A DNA stretch of 64,000 bases, taken from positions 62,001 to 126,000 of the forward strand of contig CAWDSH010000042.1 in the NCBI GenBank assembly GCA_963804865.1. The letters run 5' to 3'. The notes under the pieces were generated by a model. The model was not told the DNA's origin and made no database searches. It was given only the letters and a program-made list of their open reading frames with translations. This DNA comes from CAVVEQ01 sp963804865. Its GTDB lineage: Bacteria; Chloroflexota; Anaerolineae; Anaerolineales; Anaerolineaceae. Made by a program: the position numbers and the translations under genes. This document shows positions 1 through 9,188 of the stretch, piece after piece (positions within the stretch are counted from its first letter, which is position 1; each line of letters starts with the position of its first letter).

Positions 1-1176
1 GGCGAGAGATGCTACTGCTGTTACCGCAAATGGTGTCTTGGGTGTGAAATGCGCCCAGAGCTGGGTTCCCAGCCATGGCGCAGGGAGCGAGATCAGGCCA
101 AGGCTGCCGCGGAAAACACCCTGGAAAGTGCCCAGCAGCCTGGATGGCACAGCCTTCGAGATCAGGGATTGATAGGCTGGATCCAGCAAACCAATGGCAA
201 TACCAAATATCACCCAGCTGACGGCAAAAATTACGAAGGTTTTTGCCTGCAGAAAGACCAGCAGCGCAGCAAAGATCATCGCGAATCCGGTCGCGATGGG
301 CACACGTTCACCATATTTATCGGACATTTTTCCGGAGAATAGGGGGATGAACATCACGGCGAGCGCGTTTATTGAACCAAGAAAGCCAATTTGCTCGATG
401 GAAATCCCGGCCACTTTTTCAAGATAGAGCGGTTGGATCTCGCCCGAAAGACGGAAAGCGATATCACCGATCCCATCGGCTATGAAAATCCAGGTGAGAA
501 GCCCCCCGGCGGCGATCATCCCGGCCATCGTGCCAATGCTCTTCTTGAAGTTCTGGATCGAAAGGCTGGCTTTTCCACGTTCTTCGGGTGAACGCATGGT
601 GGTTGCCATCCAGATGCGCAGCCCGGCTGCCAGGCTGTAGAAAATGGCAGCCACGAAAAGCATCCATTTGAATCCGTATGCACCCGCCAGCAAACCACCC
701 AGCGGCGGACCGATCACCCCGGTGACCTGGTAAATCGTTGTGGTGATGCCATAGACCCGGCCACGGTTTTCTTCAGCAGAATTCTCTGCTATGAAAGCCC
801 CGAAGCTTGGGCCAACCAGGGCAAAGGGGAACTGGTAGACCATCAACGCGATGACCATCCACTGCCAGGTTGGCGCTACCAGCAGGGCGATGAAACCGAA
901 TATACCCCCAATGCTTCCAATGGCGATGGTGCGCAGCCTGCCAATCGAATCGGAGATCCAGCCTCCCATCACCTGCAATCCCAGAATGGCGATGGAGGTG
1001 AGCGTATAAACCAGCCCAACCTGTGTGACACTGGCACCTAATTTGGTCAGGTAGATGGGCATTAGCAATGGCGACATGGACCCGGCGATATTGGCCAGGA
1101 CCATCGCCAGCATGAACCAGCGTAATATGGGTGTCAACAGGGGAGGTTTCTTCGGTTCGATCATTTGTCCCATCAT
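1..1176 (-). CDS. MFS transporter (3' end beyond window)
   Basis: This is a major facilitator superfamily transporter in the inner membrane; the substrate cannot be told. The 392 visible codons start at ATG 1176 (a second ATG lies at 1173) and run off the left edge without a stop. The protein shows at least ten hydrophobic helices and the typical loop-2/3 pattern GGWISDSIGRLR. A matching loop after the central break reads GKMSDKYGERVP. The start Met is followed by a short polar tail (GQMIEPKKPP) before helix 1. It lies about 160 nt downstream of the gpsA-like gene on the same strand, so the two may be co-transcribed. The family call is firm, but a drug or sugar role would be a guess. Confidence 0.85.
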   Translation of the reverse strand, partial: MMGQMIEPKKPPLLTPILRWFMLAMVLANIAGSMSPLLMPIYLTKLGASVTQVGLVYTLTSIAILGLQVMGGWISDSIGRLRTIAIGSIGGIFGFIALLVAPTWQWMVIALMVYQFPFALVGPSFGAFIAENSAEENRGRVYGITTTIYQVTGVIGPPLGGLLAGAYGFKWMLFVAAIFYSLAAGLRIWMATTMRSPEERGKASLSIQNFKKSIGTMAGMIAAGGLLTWIFIADGIGDIAFRLSGEIQPLYLEKVAGISIEQIGFLGSINALAVMFIPLFSGKMSDKYGERVPIATGFAMIFAALLVFLQAKTFVIFAVSWVIFGIAIGLLDPAYQSLISKAVPSRLLGTFQGVFRGSLGLISLPAPWLGTQLWAHFTPKTPFAVTAVASLA

Positions 1177-1339
1177 AAAAACCTAAAGCACTTCAATTTT
1201 CAGTTGTTTCACAGAGAAGTGGAAAGTAAGCCTTTTTTATAAATAACCAGGCACCACCATCCAGTTTCCCCAACCGGAGGGGAATTATACGCCATACTGA
1301 AGGGTCATCAATTGGACAGATGGATAATATTAAGATAGA

Positions 1340-2389
1340 TCACGAGGAGAAAAATTTTTCCCAAGGGATGGGTGCAGGGTTGTTGGTTTCGATGAGATTT
1401 GATAGATGGCGCAATAGTGGAAATGAATTTAAAGGGATCCTTCCCGCTTTTTCCAGGGCTGGTAATGCACGGATAACCTGCCTTGCGATCTCCACGCTTT
1501 CGAGCGTTTCACCGGCAAGATCCTGCAGAGCCTGCTGGTAGGGAATGCCGCGACCAAGCAGTTTTCCCAGGCGGGCACTGCGCCCACCGAAAACCGTGAC
1601 GTAGAGATCACCGGATCCGGGCAACCCGATGACTGACTTCGGATTTCCACCGAGTATTTCGATGAGCAGCTCCATCTCGCGCATACCCTGCGCAAAGAGC
1701 GCTGCCTGGGGGTTGTAGTAATTGGCGTTTCCATCCACGCCAGCCACCTCGAATTCACCAACCGCCAGGTTGATGGCGACCGCATACGCATTCTTCATTG
1801 CAGCACAAATCTCCAGGCTGGTTATGTCCAGCGAGGTGGCTACCTGGTAATAAGAGGTCTGTAACATGGAGCGGATCTTTTCAAGGGTGCCAGCATTTTC
1901 CCCGCAAAAGACGACGCAGGTATGTCTCCTGGCAGCCAGCTCCTGGGCGATGCACGGCCCGGTGATGGCGTTTATGCGCACCTGTTTATTTGCAATTTGC
2001 TGGATGCGATCTGAAAGGTAAACCGGAAGCGTTATGATCTCGCCGTTGGAGCGACTTATAAGACCCTTGGTAACAGCAATGAAAGGAATGGCAGGATCAA
2101 GCAGGGATCCAGCAGTTTCCGCGATCCAATCCACGCCCAGGCTGCTGACCCCACTGATCACCAGATCGGTGCTTTTTAGCGCCTCTGATAGATCGGTATG
2201 CTTGAAAGGGTTTACGTTCTTGGGCACAGCACGCTTAAGCTTGGGGTGCAGGCCATTTTTCTTGATGGAGTCGATGATGGCTTCATCCAGGTGTGTCCCG
2301 ACCAGGTTGACCGTGTGCCCGTTATCCGCTGCAGGCCAAGCCATGGCTGTGCCCATGGCTCCCGCGCCTATGATGGTTATGGTTCCCAT
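1340..2389 (-). CDS. gpsA: NAD(P)H-dependent glycerol-3-phosphate dehydrogenase
   Basis: This cytosolic enzyme reduces dihydroxyacetone phosphate to sn-glycerol-3-phosphate for phospholipid synthesis. The 349-residue length is normal for GpsA. The N-terminal Rossmann glycine motif is GAGAMGTAMA (residues 8-17). The NAD-dependent G3P dehydrogenase pattern VTKGL follows at about residue 105, with the conserved AAMKNAYAVA lysine region near 190 and GLPGSGDLYVT near 255. The start at 2389 is supported by GGAGG six to ten bases upstream on the minus strand. It is divergent from the HD-GYP gene at 2559 and probably leads a transcript into the MFS gene. The closest relatives are likely the archaeal/Chloroflexi GpsA-like branch rather than the enterobacterial one (inference). 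Confidence 0.88.
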   Translation of the reverse strand: MGTITIIGAGAMGTAMAWPAADNGHTVNLVGTHLDEAIIDSIKKNGLHPKLKRAVPKNVNPFKHTDLSEALKSTDLVISGVSSLGVDWIAETAGSLLDPAIPFIAVTKGLISRSNGEIITLPVYLSDRIQQIANKQVRINAITGPCIAQELAARRHTCVVFCGENAGTLEKIRSMLQTSYYQVATSLDITSLEICAAMKNAYAVAINLAVGEFEVAGVDGNANYYNPQAALFAQGMREMELLIEILGGNPKSVIGLPGSGDLYVTVFGGRSARLGKLLGRGIPYQQALQDLAGETLESVEIARQVIRALPALEKAGRIPLNSFPLLRHLSNLIETNNPAPIPWEKFFSS

Positions 2390-2457
2390 GTTTCCTCCAA
2401 ATCCGCGACTCGTATAATTCTATTCGATTTGGCCGGTTCTTGAAATAAACGATTAAG

Positions 2458-2485
2458 TTGTCTCACAACCGTTATGGTGTATAAA
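2458..2485 (+). promoter_or_regulatory. Probable sigma-70-type promoter for the GAF/HD-GYP gene
   Basis: TTGTCT (2458-2463) and TATAAA (2480-2485) are separated by 16 bases. This would start transcription about 65-70 bases before the ATG at 2559. It rests on sequence match alone. Confidence 0.45.
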
Positions 2486-2558
2486 TTGAGTGTAAGCGTG
2501 AAGAAACTATCCGGCAGTATGGTTATTGGAAATTACTGCCGGGTGGGGTGGACTTTAT

Positions 2559-3659
2559 ATGGATCAACCACAAATAACCCATAGTGCAACGCGGCTTTCA
2601 TTACTCTACCGCCTTGTGCAGGCATTCAATTCGTCTTTAAGCATGGAACAAATGCTTGACCAGGTGATGGATGAAGTTATTCAAAACCTGCATGCCGAGC
2701 GCGGTTTCCTGATGCTATACGACAGCAAGGGCGAGCTTAATTTTCAAACCGCCAGAGGGATGGACCGCTCCACCATACAGGATCCCGAGTTCCAAATTTC
2801 ACAGAGCATCGTCCAGCGCGTGGCAAGTGAAGGAGAGCCCATCCTAACCAGCAATGCACAGACCGATGGAGATCTCGCCGATCAGCGCAGCATCCTGCGA
2901 CTTGGATTGCGTTCAGTGCTTTGTGTGCCTCTCAAACTCAAGGAGCGCATCATTGGGTTGATCTATGTCGATAACCGGTTGAAAACCGGGATCTTCAATG
3001 TCAATGATCGCGAAATGCTCACTGCGCTGGCATCCAATGCGGCAGTCGCGATCGAGAACGCACGCTTATATATCGAACTCAGCAAGGCTTACGACACGAC
3101 CCTGGAGGGGTGGGCGCTGGCGCTGGAGCTTCGCGATAAAGAGACACAGGGTCACAGCAAACGGGTGGTGGAGCTTACCCTACAGGTTGGTCAGACTATG
3201 GGATTGTCCGCTGCCGAGCTGCTGCAGATGAAGCGGGGTGCCTTGTTGCATGATATCGGCAAGATGGGTATTCCCGACAGTATTTTGTTGAAAGCAGGAC
3301 CACTGACAGATGAAGAATGGGTGGTGATGAAGAAGCATCCCGAATATGCCTACCGGCTGTTATGCGGGATTGAATATCTGCTCCCCACCCTGGATATCCC
3401 TTACTGTCACCATGAAAAGTGGGATGGCAGCGGGTATCCAAGGGGATTGAAGGGGGAGGAAATTCCGCTGGCAGCACGCATCTTTTCCGTGGTTGACGTC
3501 TGGGATGCGCTGACTTCGGAGAACCGGCCTTATCGAAAAGCCTGGAGCCGAATGAAAACCATCAAGCATCTCCAGGAGAAAGCTGGTCGTGATTTTGATC
3601 CGGAAGTCGTAAAGGTTTTTTTGACAGTCATGGAGAACGATAATGGAAAACCTGGATAA
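2559..3659 (+). CDS. GAF domain / HD-GYP cyclic-di-GMP phosphodiesterase
   Basis: This soluble signalling protein combines a GAF sensor (about residues 20-165) with an HD-GYP domain (about 185-360), the class that hydrolyses cyclic di-GMP. The HD pair is in HDIGKMGIPD and the signature loop reads HHEKWDGSGYPRGL, so the metal and GYP residues are present. I chose ATG 2559, which follows a G-rich GGGTGGGG sequence; a TTG start at 2526 would add 11 residues. No membrane segment is visible, so the signal sensed by the GAF domain is cytoplasmic. Its HD-GYP half closely resembles that of the 7TM protein ending at 21906. The ICMT-like gene overlaps its 3' end by 17 nt. The signal itself is unknown. 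Confidence 0.88.
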   Translation: MDQPQITHSATRLSLLYRLVQAFNSSLSMEQMLDQVMDEVIQNLHAERGFLMLYDSKGELNFQTARGMDRSTIQDPEFQISQSIVQRVASEGEPILTSNAQTDGDLADQRSILRLGLRSVLCVPLKLKERIIGLIYVDNRLKTGIFNVNDREMLTALASNAAVAIENARLYIELSKAYDTTLEGWALALELRDKETQGHSKRVVELTLQVGQTMGLSAAELLQMKRGALLHDIGKMGIPDSILLKAGPLTDEEWVVMKKHPEYAYRLLCGIEYLLPTLDIPYCHHEKWDGSGYPRGLKGEEIPLAARIFSVVDVWDALTSENRPYRKAWSRMKTIKHLQEKAGRDFDPEVVKVFLTVMENDNGKPG

Positions 3660-4335
3660 AAAATTATTCAGCCGGTATGTCATTACAGAGATCATCAGCC
3701 TGGCAGGTATGGGGGTGGCGCTATTCTGGTCAGCCGGGAAGATCGACTGGTGGCCGGCCTGGGCATCTCTGGCGGTGATGCTGGGTTGGTTGGCTGCAAC
3801 GGCATACATCATTTTCAAGTTCAATCCGGGTTTGCTGAAGGACAGGCTGGAATCCCGGAAAGATGCCAAGACATGGGATGCGGCAATAGTCAGCTGCATG
3901 GGCCTGATCACGCTCATTCGATACATCGTTGCAGGATTGGATGAACGCCATGGCTGGTCAGGAGAATTCCCAATATTCATACAAATCATCGCCTTTTTCA
4001 TTTGCGCTTTGGGATACGCATTATTCACCTGGGCAACGGCATCCAATGCTTTTTTCTCAAGAGTCCTGCGCATTCAATCTGAGCGTGGACACCAGGTCGT
4101 ATCCAGCGGTCCTTACCACTATGTCCGCCACCCGGCATATCTTGGGGCGATTCTCTATGAGCTCGCTGTATCTTTCCTGTATGCATCCTGGTGGGCACTG
4201 ATCGTCAGCGCGGTAAGCGCGATCCTGCTGATCATTCGAACCGGGCTGGAAGATCGCACCTTGCGGAAAGAACTTTTGGGGTATGGCGATTACGCTCAAA
4301 AGGTGAAATATCGTTTGATCCCCGGAATTTGGTAA
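3643..4335 (+). CDS. Isoprenylcysteine carboxyl methyltransferase-like membrane protein
   Basis: This 230-residue integral membrane protein has about five helices and belongs to the ICMT/phospholipid methyltransferase superfamily. The C-terminal third carries the family signature: GPYHYVRHPAYLG near residue 152, then a hydrophobic pair, then GLEDRTL...YGDYAQKVKYRLIPG near the end. These residues bind S-adenosylmethionine in the family. Its start ATG lies inside the 3' end of the HD-GYP gene (17-nt overlap), with GGAGA just upstream, which points to translational coupling. Bacteria lack prenylated CAAX proteins of the eukaryotic type, so the substrate is more likely a lipid or isoprenoid acid. 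That is inference. Confidence 0.75.
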   Translation: MENLDKKLFSRYVITEIISLAGMGVALFWSAGKIDWWPAWASLAVMLGWLAATAYIIFKFNPGLLKDRLESRKDAKTWDAAIVSCMGLITLIRYIVAGLDERHGWSGEFPIFIQIIAFFICALGYALFTWATASNAFFSRVLRIQSERGHQVVSSGPYHYVRHPAYLGAILYELAVSFLYASWWALIVSAVSAILLIIRTGLEDRTLRKELLGYGDYAQKVKYRLIPGIW

Positions 4336-4365
4336 GCGAATAATACAACTTATTAAAGGAAACCC

Positions 4366-5930
4366 ATGGCCGAAATCCATCTCATCCCAAAACCCGTGAA
4401 AATGCATGCCATGCCGGGGGAATTCATATTTTCTGCTGCCTGCAGGGTGGCTGCAAAAGGTGAGGCAGCCGGAATTGCAAGGCGATGGGTGGAATCTCTT
4501 TTACCTTCGTTTAATTTCAATCTTGATGATTACTTTAATGAAGAAACTGAGCCTGGGATGCTCCACTTCAAGCTGGATCCAAGATCTGTCACTGCTGGGC
4601 AGTGAAGGCTACCGGCTGGAGGTATCACCGGAGAAGATCATCATTTCAGCTTTTGAACCCGCCGGGCTTTTTTATGGCTGGTCAAACCTTGAAGCAATTG
4701 ATGCCCGATGGGATTTTTGGTGCTACAAATATCGGACTAGACCAATTTGAGATCCCCTGCGTGGAGATCGAGGATCGACCGCGGTTTGCCTGGCGCGGCG
4801 CCATGCTGGATGTCTGCCGGCATTTTATGCCCAAGCAGTTTGTCCTGAAATACATCGATCTGCTTGCAATGCATAAGATGAATTCGTTTCACTGGCACCT
4901 GACGGAGGACCAGGGCTGGCGCATCGAGATCAAAAAATACCCGCGTTTGACGGAGGTTGGTGCCTGGCGCAAGGAAACGGTGATTGGCGCAGTCGGTGAG
5001 GATACAACCGATTTAAAATTCGACGGTATCCGTCACGGCGGATTCTACTCACAGGAAGATATCCGCGAAGTGGTTGAATATGCCCGCCAGCGTTTCATCA
5101 ATGTTGTCCCCGAGATCGAGATGCCCGGTCACAGCCAGGCTGCCATCGCGGCATATCCTGAATTGGGCAATACCAGTGAAAAGCTGGATGTTTGGCCTCT
5201 TTGGGGGGTCAACAAGCACATTTTCAATGTAAAAGAAAGCACTTTCATATTCATACAGGATGTGCTGGACGAAGTCCTGCAGCTCTTCCCGAGCCAATTC
5301 ATCCATGTTGGCGGCGATGAAGCCCCCAAGGAGGAATGGCAGCAAAGCAAGGATGCCCAGGCGCGCATCCGTGAATTGGGTTTGAAGAATGAAGAGGAAT
5401 TACAGAGCTACTTTATCCAGCGCATTTCGGAATACCTGGCGTCCAAAGGCCGGAGACTGGTCGGCTGGGATGAGATACTAGAGGGTGGGCTGGCACATGG
5501 CGCCACGGTCATGTCCTGGCGGGGAGAGCAGGGTGGGACGATCGCCGCCAACGCTGGGCATGATGTGGTCATGGCGCCCCTGGATTATACCTATTTCAAC
5601 TTCACCCAAAAGACGGGTGATGCGCATGATGTCAGCAGTTTTGGGATCGAGCTGCCTTTGAAAAAAGTTTACCAATACGAACCTCTTCCTATTAACCTGG
5701 ACCCGGATAAAGCGCACCACGTTCTGGGCGCTCAGGCGCAACTCTGGACGGAATATATTCCCAGCGAGGATTGGGCGGAATACCAGGCGTTCCCGCGCCT
5801 TTGCGCGTTTTCCGAAGTGGTCTGGTCACCGAAAGAGGGGAAGGATTTTGATGATCTCAAGAAAAGATTGAAAACGCATCTCCACAGGTTGGATGCGATG
5901 CAGGTGAAATACAATCCTTCGCTGGAATAG
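4366..5930 (+). CDS. Beta-N-acetylhexosaminidase, GH20 (two frameshifts)
   Basis: This glycoside hydrolase family 20 enzyme removes terminal GlcNAc/GalNAc residues. The N-terminal GH20b domain starts at ATG 4366 (AAAGGA upstream) in one frame (to about 4595). It continues in the next frame as LGSEGYRLEVSPEK...AGLFYG (to about 4685), and the catalytic barrel follows in the third frame. Each change fits one extra base. The barrel is complete, including HWHLTEDQGWR and the catalytic Asp-Glu pair in HVGGDEAPKEEW, and ends in WSPKEG...LHRLDAM. No signal peptide is seen, so the enzyme is probably cytosolic and acts on imported oligosaccharides. The disruptions may be base errors rather than true loss. 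A stand-alone start at GTG 4602 would give a nonsense N-terminus. Confidence 0.85.
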
Positions 5931-5973
5931 TTGTGAGCCGTAAGATTATCGTCCGGATCAACCTGGAGCTTTT

Positions 5974-7735
5974 TTATTCCACGGCTTCCTGTGCCATTCC
6001 AAATTGCTGCTGGATGGTGGCTAATCGGCGATATAAACCCTTTTGCGCCATTAGTTCTTGATGTGTCCCGCTCTCGACCACGTGCTTTCCTTCCAGGACG
6101 ATGATCTTATCCGCATTGCGAATGGTGGACAGGCGGTGGGCGATAATGATCGTGGTACGACCCACCATTAACCGTTCAAGAGCTTGCTGGATCAAAATCT
6201 CGGTCTCGGTATCCACTGAAGATGTGGCTTCGTCGAGGATAAGGATGGGTGCATCTTTAAGGAGGGCACGGGCAATCGAAAGTCGCTGCTTCTGCCCCCC
6301 TGAGAGTTTCACTCCACGCTCGCCGATTAATGTGTCATAACCCTCTGGCAGGCGTTCAATGAATTCTTGGGCATTAGCTGATCTGGCTGCGGCAATGATC
6401 TCGGCATCCCTGGCGCCGGGTTTGCCGAACAGGATATTCTCCCTCACTGTTCCATGAAAAAGGAAGACGTCCTGCAGGACAAAACTGATCTGCTGACGCA
6501 GGCTGTCGAGCCGAAGATCGCGGATATCCTTGCCATCCAGCGTGATCCTTCCATTGGTGACGTCATAAAAACGTGGGATCAATCCGACCATGGTTGTTTT
6601 ACCAACTCCGGTTGGTCCCACCAGCGCCACCATGCTGTGGGCTGGGATCTCCACCTGAACGTTTTCCAGGATGATGTCACCAGCGTTGTAATGGAAACCA
6701 ACGTCCTCAAAGCAGATCCTGCCTTGAATCTTGTTGGCGATCTCTTCTGCGCCTGGAAAATCCACCGGTTCCGGCTCCTCGGCGAGCAATTCAGATATGC
6801 GATCTGCTCCCGCCAGTGAATTCTGAACTGCTTCCCAGGCACTGCTGAGGTTTCGCACCGGTTGATAAAACAAGTCCAGGTAAAGAAAGAAAGCGACCAG
6901 GTCAGCCACAGAAAGGTTGCCCTGCAGGGCCAATCTTCCGCCAAAGTAGATCACCACCAGGGTGCCAAGAGAGGAGCTGAACTCAATAAATGGCTGGAAA
7001 GTAGCCATTAGCTTAAGAGCGCTCAGGAGGGAGGTGCGGTAGCGATCTATTCCACGTCCGACCTGCTCCAGGGCTTCTTCTTCGCGGGTGAAGGCCTTGA
7101 TCTCGCGGATACCGGAAATATTGTCGTTTAGGATGGCATTAAGTTCGCCAAGTTCTTTTTGACGAAAAACAAATGCTGGGCCGCACCCTCCTGGCGTACA
7201 GCCGCAATGAGATCAAGATCAGAGGAATCGGCAGCATCGAGAAGAGGGTCAATTTCCAGTTGATGGTCATGAGCACCAACCCGACTCCCAGGAAAGTAAG
7301 GACATTCACCATGATATCCGGTATGGCATGAGCGATCAGCTGCTCGAAAAGATCAGTATCGTTGACCACCCGCGACATCATTTGCCCGGTCTGTTTGTCT
7401 TCATAGAAACGTAAGGTCAGTCGCTGGAGATGATCATAGACAAATTTGCGTACGTCAGAAACAACCCCCCAGCCTGCGATATGCGCCAGGTACGATCGCA
7501 GGTATTGAAGTCCGGCTTTGGCGATCAGCACGAGCAGCACGATCAATGCCAAGCGGTCGATATTGGCAAGGTTTTCCAGAGAGAGCGAGGGGGAGGTGAT
7601 ACTTGAGATCAGCTGCCGGATGATCCATGGGATCACCAGTTGAGCCCCCACGAGGAGCAGCATGCTGAAAACGGTTATGATGAGCGGCAGTTTGTATCTG
7701 CGGGCAAAAGCAAGCACGAATTTAAGAGTTTTCAT
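5974..7735 (-). CDS. ABC exporter, fused permease-ATPase (one frameshift)
   Basis: This ABCB-type half-transporter forms dimers in the inner membrane; the substrate is unknown. The reconstructed length is about 586 residues, normal for the family. The first part (start 7735) has the transmembrane domain, with RFYEDKQTGQMMSRV in the first cytoplasmic loop. The frame changes at the GGG run 7178-7180, where one base too many turns a readable VRPAFVFRQKELGEL into a dead end. The second part completes the membrane domain. It then carries Walker A GPTGVGKTT, Q-loop QDVFLF, signature LSGGQKQR, Walker B ILILDEATS and switch His in AHRLST. An upstream ATG at 7780 is less likely because a TATAAT box lies between the two. 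Confidence 0.87.
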
Positions 7736-7771
7736 TGTCAGGCAATCATTTTTTGGGAATAAACCGAAGTG

Positions 7772-7802
7772 ATTATACACCCCACTAAATTTGAAAAAGC
7801 AA
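7772..7802 (-). promoter_or_regulatory. Probable promoter of the ABC exporter
   Basis: On the minus strand a perfect TATAAT (7777-7772) follows TTGCTT (7802-7797) at a long 19-base spacing. It predicts a start of transcription near 7765, about 30 bases before ATG 7735, and argues against the in-frame ATG at 7780. Confidence 0.45.
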
Positions 7803-7843
7803 AATAGGTGTTACCATCCGGGAAAGGATGTACAGTATTAAAT

Positions 7844-7872
7844 TTGACAACCCGGTAAAATTCTGATATATA
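7844..7872 (+). promoter_or_regulatory. Probable sigma-70-type promoter for the DinB/ClbS-like gene
   Basis: TTGACA (7844-7849) and TATATA (7867-7872) are spaced by exactly 17 bases. The predicted transcript would start near 7879, about 38 bases before the ATG at 7917. Confidence 0.6.
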
Positions 7873-7916
7873 GATAATTAAGATAGATAATAACATAATT
7901 TATGAATTGAGCTGAG

Positions 7917-8391
7917 ATGAAACCAGAGGAATTTCTTACACTGCATCGCAAGTCACGCGAGAATTGGGATGACGCAATTAGTAAGATCCCAGTTGAAAAA
8001 CTTACCAGGTCTCTCCCGGGTAGAGATTGGACTCTGAAGGATGTCATCGCCCACCTGACCTGGCATGAGCGAGGAGATGGTGGGCATGCTGCGCTCGAAG
8101 ACCGTGGCTGGTTCGCCCCTGTGGCAGAAGTCAACGGATGACCGCAACCATCAAATATATCTCCAAAACAAGGATCGTAACCTCGGCAGTATTCTAAAGG
8201 CTGATAAGCAAGTTCATGCTGAGTTGATGGAAGAAATAGCCCAGCTGACTGAGGAGGAATTGAATGATCCCTCCAATTGGAAGGATTGGCCTGCTGAATG
8301 GACTGGTGAATGGACACCCTGGAAGGTGATCGCCAGCAATACTTACGAGCATTTCGATGACCATCTCCCTGATCTTTTACAATCATCCTGA
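7917..8391 (+). CDS. ClbS/DfsB-like DinB-superfamily protein (one frameshift)
   Basis: The two overlapping frames join into one protein of about 157 residues. The first ends ...WTLKDVIAHLTWHER and the second continues EMVGMLRSKTVAG. The join needs one base less in the GG near 8071-8072. WTLKDVIAHLTWHE and the downstream LQNKDRN and YEHFDDHLPDL segments are typical of the DinB/YfiT four-helix fold, ClbS/DfsB (DUF1706) branch. ClbS itself is a colibactin self-resistance hydrolase, but most relatives have no known role. It has its own promoter and stands divergent from the ABC exporter. A long antisense frame over the same bases is a shadow. Confidence 0.75.
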
Positions 8392-8447
8392 TTGATCAGC
8401 TCTTTTGGCCATAATTTGATACAATCGACCAACGTTTACATAAACCC

Positions 8448-9137
8448 ATGCTAAGAAAATTACGCGAACCTGTCAATGGATTGACCCACCTGGGAGCAGC
8501 GGTTGCAGCCGCCATCGGGTTGGTAATCCTGCTCATCCTTGGTCGAGGCAACCTGCTGAAAGAGATTTCCCTTTTGATTTATGGTGTCAGCCTGGTGTTT
8601 ATGTTTACTGCCAGTGCAGCATATCATTCGGTGAGCGCGAATCCGGTTATGCTGCAGCGCTTGCGGAAATTTGACCATACTTCCATCTATTTACTGATAG
8701 CGGGGACTTATACGCCTATTTGCGTCCATTTCTTCGATGGCTTCTGGCGCTGGGGGATGCTGGGAATTATCTGGTTAATGGCATTGGTAGGAATCATAAC
8801 CAAGATCTTTATCATCAAAACACCACGCTGGCTGACGGCCGGGATCTACCTGGTGATGGGATGGACAGCCCTTGCGGGTATCGGTGAAATCCTGGCGACG
8901 ATGCCTTCCGCAGCCCTGATCTGGCTTGTCGCCGGTGGGTTGTTTTTCACCATCGGCGCGATCATTTATGTCACGAAAAAGTTCGATTTCCTTCCCGGTG
9001 TATTTGGTTTCCATGAAATCTGGCATATATTTGTGATCCTGGGATGCTTGAGCCATTATATTTTGATTGCCTTTTACGTGGCTGCAGGGAATGGGCAGCT
9101 GTCAATCCCGCTTATTGACGCCCTATGGTTTATTTGA
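8448..9137 (+). CDS. Hemolysin III / PAQR family membrane protein
   Basis: This 229-residue protein has seven hydrophobic helices and the hallmarks of the HlyIII (YqfA-like, PAQR) family. They are EPVNGLTHLGAA at the N-terminus, ASAAYHSV near residue 57, FDHTSIYLLIAGTYTP near 74, and the late metal-site helix FHEIWHIFVILGCLSHY near 187. The Ser, Asp and three His residues of the proposed zinc site are therefore all present. Members are inner-membrane proteins. Haemolysis was shown for a Bacillus member, and the general function is debated (possibly a ceramidase-like hydrolase). It appears monocistronic. Confidence 0.88.
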   Translation: MLRKLREPVNGLTHLGAAVAAAIGLVILLILGRGNLLKEISLLIYGVSLVFMFTASAAYHSVSANPVMLQRLRKFDHTSIYLLIAGTYTPICVHFFDGFWRWGMLGIIWLMALVGIITKIFIIKTPRWLTAGIYLVMGWTALAGIGEILATMPSAALIWLVAGGLFFTIGAIIYVTKKFDFLPGVFGFHEIWHIFVILGCLSHYILIAFYVAAGNGQLSIPLIDALWFI

Positions 9138-9188
9138 AGCTCTGATCATAAGTTGTGAGCAGATAAAATACTCATTTCGAGGCAAAAA

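Noticed and set aside
7838..8386. A 182-codon minus-strand frame opposite the DinB/ClbS-like gene
   Set aside because: It lacks any motif and only appears long because the true gene is split by a frameshift on the plus strand.
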